DNA from: a virus
Strand: one strand, 5' to 3'
Virus record (IMG/VR): IMGVR_UViG_3300042731_000591
Location: 1-20,169 of that record
Length of the DNA stretch: 20,169 nt
Notes under the pieces: generated by a model
Databases searched by the model: none
Seen by the model: the letters and a program-made list of their open reading frames with translations, nothing else
What the model was told of the DNA's origin: nothing
Position numbers and translations under genes: made by a program
Shown here: positions 1 through 5,031 of the stretch, in pieces
Numbering within the stretch: position 1 is the first letter of the stretch
Layout of the letters: every line of letters begins with the position of its first letter

Positions 1-20
1 TTTTCTTTGACATCAATCAT
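1..20 (-). CDS. start of a further small gene, cut by the left edge
   Basis: An ATG at 20-18 overlaps the TGA of the preceding gene (19-17) in the ATGA arrangement used repeatedly in this cluster. The frame is open to the window edge and encodes MIDVKE. Only six residues are visible, so nothing can be said about function. The call rests on the overlap pattern alone. Confidence 0.4.
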
Positions 21-157
21 TGTACGTAGTATGAGTAAAAGTTAAGGAATGCACAGACATTAGGTGTCACTCCAAGAGAATAACAACAATCAAGATATGA
101 TGTAAACTCCTCGTTGAGTTGTTTACTGAGCGTTATGCTCAAAGTTTTTGATTTCAT
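17..157 (-). CDS. small hypothetical protein, 46 aa
   Basis: This complete frame runs from an ATG at 157-155 to a TGA at 19-17 and begins MKSKTLSITLSKQLNEE. A good ribosome binding site, GGAGG, lies nine bases upstream of the ATG, the clearest one in this cluster. The gene overlaps the end of the preceding small gene by about 35 bases, and the next gene overlaps its stop codon as ATGA. The product has three cysteines (two adjacent) and an aromatic-rich end (NFYSYYVQ). I do not recognise a family. The ribosome binding site and tight packing argue that it is translated. Confidence 0.6.
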   Translation of the reverse strand: MKSKTLSITLSKQLNEEFTSYLDCCYSLGVTPNVCAFLNFYSYYVQ

Positions 158-275
158 TGTGTAGTTCCTCCGCTAGTGAGTGATCACCATCAGCATATGC
201 CTTGAAATACGATAGAATTAACTGTCGTAGTTCTTCTGGTAGATCATTGTACGTCTGATCCTTCAGTGAGTTCAT
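123..275 (-). CDS. small hypothetical protein, 50 aa
   Basis: The frame from the ATG at 275 to the TAA at 123-125 encodes a charged, probably helical protein that begins MNSLKDQTYNDLPEELRQL and ends in EELHNEIKNFEHNAQ. The ATG at 275 is the first one after an in-frame stop, so the start is constrained, although it overlaps the preceding gene by 32 bases and has no obvious ribosome binding site. The amphipathic Leu/Glu pattern is coding-like. No domain is recognised. The long overlaps on both sides suggest translational coupling. Confidence 0.6.
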   Translation of the reverse strand: MNSLKDQTYNDLPEELRQLILSYFKAYADGDHSLAEELHNEIKNFEHNAQ

Positions 276-480
276 CGTAATACTGAATTAGTGTGCGCTC
301 ATCAGTGAACAGCGTCTCTTCTTGTTCATGATTCTCGGGATCCATCCACTCAAACCACTCATCTGCAAAACAAATGGCATCATCATGACGATCTTCTTCA
401 ATCAGTTCACGGAAACGCTCAACAACCCACTCACACAGAGTGTCGCGACGTTCGGAAATGAGTACGTCCATGTTGTTCAT
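244..480 (-). CDS. acidic hypothetical protein, 78 aa
   Basis: The product is acidic, with an Asp/Glu-rich centre (EEDRHDDAICFADEWFEWMD) and two Trp residues. Its ATG (480-478) overlaps the TGA of the upstream gene as ATGA, which fixes the start reasonably well; a second possible start is Met4. I recognise no enzyme motif, transmembrane segment or signal peptide. It is the third gene of a coupled run starting at 997. Small acidic early proteins are common in T4-like phages and sometimes act on host proteins, but that role is only a possibility here. Confidence 0.75.
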   Translation of the reverse strand: MNNMDVLISERRDTLCEWVVERFRELIEEDRHDDAICFADEWFEWMDPENHEQEETLFTDERTLIQYYDELTEGSDVQ

Positions 481-770
481 AGTTTGATCAGAGTAAGTTT
501 GTTGTTGAGGTGGTCGTAAGATACGAAATCTACGTCTTTGGGCAGCGACTCAATGAGTGCTTTGGTAAATTCTAGCGTGAAGTGACCATGATAGCGCCAA
601 AACCGTCTGTAATCATCAGACATTGGGTCAGCAGTTGTAGTGACTGGCACGGAATACTCACCACGTGTGTAACGACTTGGGAGTGGTGCCAGCATATTCT
701 TGATGTCAGAGACAATCAATGGTGCTGCGTGTTGTGGTTTTGTCTTAGTATAGCAAGAACGATAGATCAT
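477..770 (-). CDS. hypothetical protein, 97 aa
   Basis: The start ATG (770-768) overlaps the TGA of the upstream gene as ATGA, and GAGG lies nine bases upstream as a plausible ribosome binding site. The protein is basic at its N-terminus (MIYRSCYTKTKPQHAAP) and ends in KLTLIKL. A Trp/Tyr/His-rich middle (RRFWRYHGHFTLEF) is the most distinctive segment. No family is recognised. The stop overlaps the next ATG, so it belongs to one coupled transcript with its neighbours, most likely driven by the promoter at 1022-1050. Confidence 0.75.
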   Translation of the reverse strand: MIYRSCYTKTKPQHAAPLIVSDIKNMLAPLPSRYTRGEYSVPVTTTADPMSDDYRRFWRYHGHFTLEFTKALIESLPKDVDFVSYDHLNNKLTLIKL

Positions 771-997
771 TTGACAAATACCTCATTGGTTTGCTCTTGG
801 TGCAGTTGTGCTGCTTGCTTCAAATAATAGCACATGTGTGCCACATACTCAACATCTTCTTCATTAGGATCAAAATCATAAGAACAATCCCAATCTACAG
901 TGCCATTGTCATTGACAGGAGCACCAAATGGTGTACCATCATCATCGATAGCAAAAGCATGGTCATCAGCAACAAGATAGAACTGAGGAGCAGACAT
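767..997 (-). CDS. hypothetical protein, 76 aa
   Basis: This is an acidic small protein beginning MSAPQFYLVADDHAFAID, with a central DPNEEDVEYVAHMCYYLKQ stretch. The Val/Tyr-Ala-Ala-His helix recalls segments in two other small proteins in this window (EYAAHITMDD in the gene ending at 2617, EYAAHPEYHGQ in the gene ending at 4783), which may be chance or a shared ancestry. The start is chosen because a strong sigma70 promoter lies 24 bases upstream. There is no Shine-Dalgarno sequence; the leader even contains CTCCTCC. It heads a run of ATGA-coupled genes. Confidence 0.75.
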   Translation of the reverse strand: MSAPQFYLVADDHAFAIDDDGTPFGAPVNDNGTVDWDCSYDFDPNEEDVEYVAHMCYYLKQAAQLHQEQTNEVFVK

Positions 998-1021
998 TGG
1001 AGGAGAAGCGAATGGATTTAG

Positions 1022-1050
1022 AGTATACTATGTATGGGCGAGGGTGTCAA
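1022..1050 (-). promoter_or_regulatory. sigma70-type promoter for the 997-to-1 gene run
   Basis: On the minus strand, TTGACA (1050-1045) and TATACT (1027-1022) are separated by exactly 17 bases. The ATG of the 76-residue gene follows 24 bases after the -10 box, so the leader would be roughly 17 bases long. The -35 box overlaps the stop codon of the upstream gene (TGA at 1049-1047). This is the best consensus match in the window. Confidence 0.8.
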
Positions 1051-1499
1051 CCCTGGTAGTATGCGTTCTTGTAGAGGTAACCGCCAGCCCAGTCACACTT
1101 CTCAAGAACAAACTCACGCTCAGTGATGATACGGAGATCGAAGCGTGGTTCTTTCACTGGTGCTTTGAATGATGCTGCTTTGTGCAGTTCACCTGTCTTC
1201 ATGTTGATGAAGCAGTGAACAGAACGATTGCCATCATCAGTTTCCATGATGATCTTGTGATACTTGCGACCACTCTCAATGTAGAACTTATAGAGACACT
1301 CACCACTCTCAATAGAGGCGAGACGCTTTGCTTTGTACTCAGGATCAGTGTTGTTGAAGAAGTTGGCACGACGGATGCTGTCTGCTTTGAAGTCCTGCTC
1401 AAGTGCCTCACAGAGCATCAGAGCGTACTCACGGACCTTGAGTTGAATGTCGTTGCGAGCGTCTTGAGTGGCACAGAATTCAGCGAAGGTGGCAGTCAT
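1047..1499 (-). CDS. hypothetical protein, 150 aa
   Basis: The open frame extends back to 1574, but I place the start at the ATG 1499-1497 (MTATFAEFCATQDARND). The upstream 25 codons overlap both a promoter-like sequence (TATACT at 1528-1523) and the end of another small gene (stop at 1534). The N-terminal half is probably helical. The C-terminal half (roughly residues 75 to 140) contains GRKYHKIIMETDDGNRSVHC followed by a segment with FINMKTGELHKAASFKAP. This pattern of a short strand, a Lys-Thr-Gly turn and K(A/P)ASxKAP occurs, as I recall, in conserved uncharacterised phage proteins. No function is known to me. Confidence 0.8.
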   Translation of the reverse strand: MTATFAEFCATQDARNDIQLKVREYALMLCEALEQDFKADSIRRANFFNNTDPEYKAKRLASIESGECLYKFYIESGRKYHKIIMETDDGNRSVHCFINMKTGELHKAASFKAPVKEPRFDLRIITEREFVLEKCDWAGGYLYKNAYYQG

Positions 1500-1522
1500 G
1501 GGTGTCTTGCGTTGATGTGTAT

Positions 1523-1528
1523 AGTATA
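1523..1528 (-). promoter_or_regulatory. putative -10 box for the 150-aa gene
   Basis: TATACT lies 23 bases before the ATG at 1499. The flanking sequence TATACTATACACATCA nearly repeats the one before the helicase gene (TATACTATTCACATCA at 4745-4730). No convincing -35 hexamer is present at 16 to 18 bases, so an activator or an extended contact may be needed if this is a promoter. Confidence 0.55.
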
Positions 1529-1533
1529 AGGGG

Positions 1534-1665
1534 TCAGGAGAGCAATTCCCTTGCCTCGTAGGACAGTTCTTCAACTGGCATGTCCTTGTCCATCTCGATC
1601 ATGTCGTATTCTTCATCCAGTTGCTCCAGCAACCAGCGATCGAGCATTACTTCAGCAATAGTCAT
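1534..1665 (-). CDS. acidic small hypothetical protein, 43 aa
   Basis: A complete frame from the ATG at 1665-1663 to the TGA at 1536-1534 begins MTIAEVMLDRWLLEQLDEEY. The product is strongly acidic and probably all helical (Leu/Glu/Asp/Met-rich). It starts three bases after the preceding TGA and fills the space between two other genes in coding-like codons. No family is recognised. Its 3' end overlaps the upstream extension of the 150-residue ORF, which supports the shorter start for that gene. Confidence 0.6.
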   Translation of the reverse strand: MTIAEVMLDRWLLEQLDEEYDMIEMDKDMPVEELSYEARELLS

Positions 1666-1668
1666 GGT

Positions 1669-1851
1669 TCAAATGTGTGTGTTTTCAATAAGGAGGAGTT
1701 CATCGACAGTAATTTCTAGTTCTGCCGCTTTTAGTTCAAGATGATCACAACATGTGTCATCATCATGAAGATCGATCATGTCAGTGTCTGTCAAGCAAGT
1801 CAACTTACCGAAGAGAAAATCAATGAAGTCAGTGTCTGATTTAGAAAACAT
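1669..1851 (-). CDS. acidic small hypothetical protein, 60 aa
   Basis: The open frame begins further upstream at 1953, but that part lies over another small gene in a different frame. I therefore start it at the ATG 1851-1849 (MFSKSDTDFIDFLFGK), which overlaps the end of the preceding gene by 11 bases. The product is Asp-rich with two vicinal cysteines (DDDTCCDHLELKAAELEITV). No family is recognised, and no good Shine-Dalgarno sequence is seen. Confidence 0.6.
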   Translation of the reverse strand: MFSKSDTDFIDFLFGKLTCLTDTDMIDLHDDDTCCDHLELKAAELEITVDELLLIENTHI

Positions 1852-2008
1852 TGGTCCAGCGGGTGTGTTGTGATTTGGTGATTTGTCCTGCGTGTAACAT
1901 GTTATCACACACATTACAGAACACTTGGAACTTTTCAGTTTTGTTGAGAGCACTGCCAGTGCAGCACTCCTTGATTGTGTTGATGATCTGTGCTTTAGAT
2001 GTGATCAT
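1841..2008 (-). CDS. small protein with a CxxC pair, 55 aa
   Basis: This frame runs from the ATG at 2008-2006 to the TAA at 1843-1841 and begins MITSKAQIINTIKECCTG. It contains a vicinal CC (residues 15-16) and a CNVC motif (31-34) within KFQVFCNVCDNMLHAGQI. That arrangement could bind zinc or act as a redox pair, but the spacing does not match a family I can name. It starts two bases after the TGA of the preceding gene, consistent with coupling. Confidence 0.6.
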   Translation of the reverse strand: MITSKAQIINTIKECCTGSALNKTEKFQVFCNVCDNMLHAGQITKSQHTRWTNVF

Positions 2009-2010
2009 GA

Positions 2011-2196
2011 TCAGTAGAGTTCGTAGGGTTCGACGTTGTACTCAATCACGTCCATGATGTCATCGAAGGTGTTAAGGCACTTAACACGACCAGCACACCA
2101 TTGAGAGTAATTCTTGAGGGCATAGGTAGCACGGGTCTCAGGTTGTGCCAGGTGACGGTCACGCTCTGCTCTTACCTCTTGGATGGTGCGGGTCAT
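2011..2196 (-). CDS. small hypothetical protein, 61 aa
   Basis: The product begins MTRTIQEVRAERDRHLAQPE and ends DVIEYNVEPYELY. The first half is a basic, probably helical segment and the tail is acidic and Tyr-rich. AAGGGA lies seven bases before the ATG and can serve as a ribosome binding site. A -10-like TATTCT lies 25 bases upstream of the ATG. I recognise no domain. It would head the four-gene run that ends at 1534. Confidence 0.7.
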   Translation of the reverse strand: MTRTIQEVRAERDRHLAQPETRATYALKNYSQWCAGRVKCLNTFDDIMDVIEYNVEPYELY

Positions 2197-2221
2197 GTGC
2201 TGTTCCCTTGACGACTTCTAT

Positions 2222-2227
2222 AGAATA
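2222..2227 (-). promoter_or_regulatory. putative -10 box for the 2196-to-1534 run
   Basis: TATTCT lies 25 bases before the ATG at 2196 and just past the stop of the preceding gene (2232-2230). It is part of the short palindrome TTCTATAGAA. There is no recognisable -35 hexamer. The call rests on its position, which matches the other -10 boxes in this block. Confidence 0.4.
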
Positions 2228-2229
2228 CA

Positions 2230-2412
2230 TCATTCGGGGGGTCTGTGGGCATCAGGTAGACAGCTCTGCAACTGGTCGTACAGATGACCTGCGTTGACAT
2301 TATGATGGTAGGAATACTGTTCAGTGGCACCCATAGGGCATCCCATCATCATATCCAACAGGAATCGAATCTGTGAGACGCTTAGGGAGACATTAGTGGT
2401 ATCGGTAGTCAT
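2230..2412 (-). CDS. small hypothetical protein, 60 aa
   Basis: The product begins MTTDTTNVSLSVSQIRFLLD and has a Met-rich stretch (LDMMMGCPMGATEQYSYHHN) followed by HLYDQLQSCLPDAH. It is probably a small helical soluble protein. The start ATG is 24 bases below a TACAAT box. No Shine-Dalgarno sequence is apparent. Its neighbours are separated from it by 46 and 33 bases, more than usual for this block, so it may be a single-gene unit. No family is recognised. Confidence 0.7.
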   Translation of the reverse strand: MTTDTTNVSLSVSQIRFLLDMMMGCPMGATEQYSYHHNVNAGHLYDQLQSCLPDAHRPPE

Positions 2413-2436
2413 GGGCAGTCGGACGCCTTACAGGCG

Positions 2437-2442
2437 ATTGTA
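2437..2442 (-). promoter_or_regulatory. putative -10 box for the 60-aa gene at 2412
   Basis: TACAAT is located 24 bases before the ATG at 2412, in a 46-base intergenic gap. A short inverted repeat (CGCC, five-base loop, GGCG; 2424-2436) follows it directly and would fall around the transcription start. No -35 hexamer is convincing. Confidence 0.4.
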
Positions 2443-2458
2443 GAGGGGTCTCAGCGGG

Positions 2459-2620
2459 TCATTCACCAAGGATGGGGATCACGTCAACAGTGCTCACGTC
2501 TGGTTCTTGCTGAATATGCTTCACGAAGTGTAGCACATCCTCGTCAGTGAACATAACAACAGATTGCCTGCTGCTCGTTCCTTTCTTCTTACGCTTCCAC
2601 CATTCAATGCGATATTTCAT
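2459..2620 (-). CDS. small basic hypothetical protein, 53 aa
   Basis: The frame runs from the ATG at 2620-2618 to the TGA at 2461-2459. The product begins MKYRIEWWKRKKKGTSSRQS and ends DVSTVDVIPILGE. The N-terminus is highly basic with two Trp, and the rest alternates hydrophobic and acidic residues, which suggests a small alpha/beta protein. AAGGA upstream is a plausible ribosome binding site, and the ATG overlaps the preceding TGA as ATGA. A basic surface could bind nucleic acid, but this is speculation. Confidence 0.7.
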   Translation of the reverse strand: MKYRIEWWKRKKKGTSSRQSVVMFTDEDVLHFVKHIQQEPDVSTVDVIPILGE

Positions 2621-2910
2621 AGAGAATTTCCTTTTTGGAATCGTTTGATGTCGTCCATTGTGATATGAGCAGCATACTCATACACATTAGCAGTTTTAGC
2701 ATCACTGTCAAGGTCCACAGGACGATGACCCATGATCAGTTCTAGAGCACCTTGTGCTCTATTCTTAGACACTTCGTGGAATGAAATAATGTCTTCAAGG
2801 CAATCACGCAAGTCATGATAAAATGTCAGTGGAGATACATCACTGTCTGTCAAGTAATCATCTACAACATCTTGCAAGCGTTCTTTACGCTGATCTTCGT
2901 ATGATTTCAT
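2617..2910 (-). CDS. hypothetical protein, 97 aa
   Basis: The frame is open to an ATG at 2934, but I start it at the ATG 2910-2908 (MKSYEDQRKERLQDVVDDYL). This start is two bases after the stop of the preceding gene (TAA 2915-2913) and 22 bases below a promoter whose -10 box overlaps the 2934 ATG. The protein is helical and charged, with an EYAAHITMDDIKRF segment near its C-terminus. No family is recognised. Its TGA overlaps the next ATG, so the 53-residue protein is translationally coupled to it. Confidence 0.75.
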   Translation of the reverse strand: MKSYEDQRKERLQDVVDDYLTDSDVSPLTFYHDLRDCLEDIISFHEVSKNRAQGALELIMGHRPVDLDSDAKTANVYEYAAHITMDDIKRFQKGNSL

Positions 2911-2912
2911 GG

Positions 2913-3068
2913 TTAATACTTGATTGATCTCCATTCTAGTTGGTATACTGCATCAATGTCAACCTGATTCCGCGCAATATACTCTTTTAATTGCTTTTTG
3001 TTATACATCAACAAGGCAGGTCTCTCATCATTAAACTCAATCCTCCACACTTGGGGTTTTGCTTTCAT
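2913..3068 (-). CDS. small hypothetical protein, 51 aa
   Basis: The frame from the ATG at 3068-3066 to the TAA at 2915-2913 encodes a basic protein beginning MKAKPQVWRIEFNDERPALL and ending YQLEWRSIKY. AAGGA immediately upstream (about two bases of spacing) may be the ribosome binding site, though it is unusually close. The gene overlaps the preceding gene by 32 bases and contains the promoter of the following gene. The pattern of alternating hydrophobic residues (VWRIEF, ALLMY) looks like short beta strands followed by a helix. No family is recognised. Confidence 0.65.
   Translation of the reverse strand: MKAKPQVWRIEFNDERPALLMYNKKQLKEYIARNQVDIDAVYQLEWRSIKY
2933..2962 (-). promoter_or_regulatory. 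sigma70-type promoter inside the 51-aa gene
   Basis: TTGACA (2962-2957) and TAGAAT (2938-2933) are separated by 18 bases, and the ATG at 2910 follows 22 bases after the -10 box. The distance agrees with the other promoters in this block. Because the -10 box overlaps the alternative ATG at 2934, a transcript from here can only be translated from 2910. Confidence 0.6.
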
Positions 3069-3180
3069 CTTCCTTTATTGTGATGTTGTCATTATTATGT
3101 AGACCTAGTTGCTTTCTTTTCTCATATAGATCAGGATGCGGAGCATAAAGCGGACCTTGATAATCTTTCTTCTCAGTCAT
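3037..3180 (-). CDS. small hypothetical protein, 47 aa
   Basis: The ATG (3180-3178) overlaps the TGA of the preceding gene as ATGA and the frame ends at TGA 3039-3037. The product begins MTEKKDYQGPLYAPHPDLYE and is hydrophilic, Pro/Tyr-rich at first and Lys/Asp/Glu-rich afterwards (ITIKEDESKTPSVED), so it may be largely unstructured. The YxGPLYAPHPDLYE segment is the most distinctive part. No family is recognised. Confidence 0.65.
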   Translation of the reverse strand: MTEKKDYQGPLYAPHPDLYEKRKQLGLHNNDNITIKEDESKTPSVED

Positions 3181-3473
3181 AAGAAATTAAGCACAGTTGG
3201 GGCAAGTGGTCTAAGTATCTGCATGGCAGTATACGGTGTAGTATCACTAATATCTACCTGATCTCCGCACTTGGTGGAGTTAACAGGCGCGTAATAGGTT
3301 CTTTGCTTGGTGTTGTAGAATCCCCAGATAGTTTTTGAAACAGCACCATCGTTGTAAACGAATTGAGCATGATTGCAACACCAAATGCTATGAATGTTAC
3401 GCTTGAACGATCTAACTTCATAAGTATATCCTTTGGGTGGTTTGTGTGGGAAATCGAGTGGTAGTTCCATCAT
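3177..3473 (-). CDS. conserved-looking hypothetical protein, 98 aa
   Basis: The product begins M(M)ELPLDFPHKPPKGYTYEV and contains WGFYNTKQRTYYAPVNSTK, then DTTPYTAMQILRPL. The mix of aromatic strands and turns suggests a small compact beta-rich fold. I have the impression of a protein common in marine T4-like cyanophages, but I cannot name a function. Two consecutive ATGs (3473 and 3470) are possible; the first overlaps the helicase stop codon as ATGA. Being coupled to the helicase gene, it may be co-expressed with it. Confidence 0.8.
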   Translation of the reverse strand: MMELPLDFPHKPPKGYTYEVRSFKRNIHSIWCCNHAQFVYNDGAVSKTIWGFYNTKQRTYYAPVNSTKCGDQVDISDTTPYTAMQILRPLAPTVLNFL

Positions 3474-4717
3474 GATTCAGTAGCAGCAACACCTTTAGTG
3501 AAAATAAGATCAACGATGCGTTGCAGGCGCTGCTCAGTTTGCTTACCGTAGTTGGTGAACACAGGTACTGTAACATATCCTGTGCGCTTGCGGTAGAACT
3601 CAAGTTTACCAGGAATAATCTTACCGTCACGAATATCAGCAGCATCCTGCTTGTCGAGACGAATAACACGACCAATGGTCTGTGCCATCTCAATCACAGG
3701 CAGATTGCGGAGCAGAATAGTGTGGGTGAGACCAGGAACGTTGATACCTTCAGACAGAATGCTGTAGTGAAACATGATGAACTTCTTAGAAGGATCTTTG
3801 CCCCACTTATCAAGAGTATCAAAGAACTCTTGACGACCAACCTTGGTTTTATTGACATATGCACCATGCTTGCTGGTAATATGCATCACCTCATAACCAC
3901 GGTCAGCAAATTCTTGCATCACATTGGTGCCAGAGAGTAATGCCCACAGCACACGGGTGTTAGGAGCAGCAACTAGAATTTTCTGTGCATCATCTTCATC
4001 AAGTTTGTTGATGATATCAACCAGCACCTCACGATCATTCTCAGCAGCAGCAAGATTCTTGTTACGCTCAAAGTCCACAACATGTGGTTGAATAGTAGGA
4101 GGAATGATGCTACCGTTGTTGATCAGTTCAGGTGCAGGAACACTGATAAGTTCAGAACCATACACTGCAGTGTTGTTCATGCTGATAACACCACCACGAT
4201 ACTTAGGAGTGGCAGTGAAATAATATGCATTCTTAGCAGTCAGTGATGCTGCAGCAACCTCTTTGAAGAAATCACGACGCACAGAGTTATGTGCCTCATC
4301 ATAATAAATGGTGTCAACATCAATACCTGCCTCATTGATACGACGCAGAGAGTTGTAGGTAGTGAAGATCAACTGGTGAATACCAGCAGCATCACATACA
4401 CTAGCGTGACACTGAATCTTAGCAATCTTGGTGCTGCTGTTGCAATCAACCTCACCACTGTGGACATGCATGACAGCAGCATCTACAGTGCCATTGAGAG
4501 CAGACCAAAACTCTTCATAGAGTTGGACTGCCAGAAGGATGCGAGGAGCAACCACAACAATAGTTTGTGGTGTGGTAGCATCAAGAAGACGACGTTTCAC
4601 GTCTTCGATCATGACAAGGGTCTTACCACCACCTGTTGGGATGGTAACACGACCGATGTCAGCAGTCAGCAGCGCATCGAGAGCACGCTGCTGGTGAGGG
4701 CGGAGTGTCAGGGTCAT
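3470..4717 (-). CDS. SF2 DEAD/DEAH-box DNA helicase (UvsW-like)
   Basis: All the main superfamily 2 helicase motifs are visible: a Q/start motif LRPHQQRALD (5-14), motif I IPTGGGKT (26-33), motif II DEAH (140-143), motif III TATP (168-171), motif V SEGINVPG (322-329) and motif VI QTIGRVIR (346-353) with its arginine fingers. Such proteins use ATP to remodel branched DNA; T4 UvsW acts in recombination-dependent replication and fork regression. At 415 residues this is shorter than T4 UvsW and lacks room for an N-terminal extra domain, so it could instead be a Res-type helicase of another subfamily. The ATG at 4717 follows a TATACT box by 22 bases and has no Shine-Dalgarno sequence. Its stop overlaps the next gene. 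Confidence 0.92.
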   Translation of the reverse strand: MTLTLRPHQQRALDALLTADIGRVTIPTGGGKTLVMIEDVKRRLLDATTPQTIVVVAPRILLAVQLYEEFWSALNGTVDAAVMHVHSGEVDCNSSTKIAKIQCHASVCDAAGIHQLIFTTYNSLRRINEAGIDVDTIYYDEAHNSVRRDFFKEVAAASLTAKNAYYFTATPKYRGGVISMNNTAVYGSELISVPAPELINNGSIIPPTIQPHVVDFERNKNLAAAENDREVLVDIINKLDEDDAQKILVAAPNTRVLWALLSGTNVMQEFADRGYEVMHITSKHGAYVNKTKVGRQEFFDTLDKWGKDPSKKFIMFHYSILSEGINVPGLTHTILLRNLPVIEMAQTIGRVIRLDKQDAADIRDGKIIPGKLEFYRKRTGYVTVPVFTNYGKQTEQRLQRIVDLIFTKGVAATES

Positions 4718-4739
4718 GCGGTGCGCTGCTGATGTGAAT

Positions 4740-4745
4740 AGTATA
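4740..4745 (-). promoter_or_regulatory. putative -10 box for the helicase gene
   Basis: TATACT lies 22 bases before the helicase ATG, in the 65-base gap after the preceding stop. The sequence TATACTATTCACATCA closely matches that before the 150-residue gene (1528-1513). No -35 hexamer is apparent at the usual distance. Confidence 0.55.
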
Positions 4746-4782
4746 GGGCATGAGATGAGGGTGGGAAGACCCCGTGTGACAG

Positions 4783-5031
4783 TTATTGATCGTCCACTCG
4801 GTCCACTGACTGAATGTCACACACAGGGACTTCATGTTCACCAGCAATAAGATACCAATGCATCATTTGTCCATGATATTCTGGATGAGCAGCATATTCA
4901 GTAGTATATTCTCTCTCACCACAGTACATCAGTTCACTTTCAGGAATATCATGCTCATTTAGCATTGCTTGTAGTTGCATGTGTTGCAACTCTACTTGTG
5001 TTGGTACATTCATTATATTGTTAAACAACAT
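4783..5031 (-). CDS. hypothetical protein, 82 aa
   Basis: The product begins MLFNNIMNVPTQVELQHMQL and contains EYAAHPEYHGQMMHWYLIAG followed by an acidic tail. It is acidic and His/Met-rich. Two starts are possible: 5031, which overlaps the oxygenase gene by 11 bases, and Met7 at 5013, which begins seven bases after the oxygenase stop; neither has a clear ribosome binding site. No domain is recognised. Its position directly after the two oxygenase-fold genes suggests one transcript from the promoter at 6212-6241. Confidence 0.7.
   Translation of the reverse strand: MLFNNIMNVPTQVELQHMQLQAMLNEHDIPESELMYCGEREYTTEYAAHPEYHGQMMHWYLIAGEHEVPVCDIQSVDRVDDQ

Noticed and set aside
999-1058. GGAGGAGAAG followed by an ATG on the plus strand, like a ribosome binding site for a plus-strand gene
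   Set aside because: The ATG at 1013 opens only a 15-codon frame before TAG, and every supported gene is on the minus strand. On the coding strand the same bases are the pyrimidine-rich leader of the 76-residue gene.
1536-1551. MotA-like middle-promoter box (ATTGCTC) upstream of TATACT at 1528
   Set aside because: The match to the T4 MotA box is partial, the equivalent position before the helicase promoter does not carry it, and as far as I know marine T4-like cyanophages lack MotA.
1500-1574. N-terminal extension of the 150-residue protein starting at 1574
   Set aside because: The extra 25 codons overlap the end of another gene and the TATACT box. The ATG at 1499 fits the 23-base promoter spacing.
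2424-2436. Inverted repeat CGCC-TTACA-GGCG as a possible terminator or regulatory hairpin
   Set aside because: The stem is only four base pairs and no U-rich tract follows it on either strand, so it cannot be supported as a terminator.
4289-4732. 147-codon plus-strand frame opposite the helicase gene (also 139 codons at 3521-3940)
   Set aside because: Both lie antisense to the well-supported SF2 helicase, have unremarkable protein sequence and no ribosome binding site. They are expected shadow frames.
4746-4782. Possible terminator after the 82-residue gene (GGGGTCTTCCC region)
   Set aside because: The potential stem is three to four pairs and there is no following T run on the minus strand.
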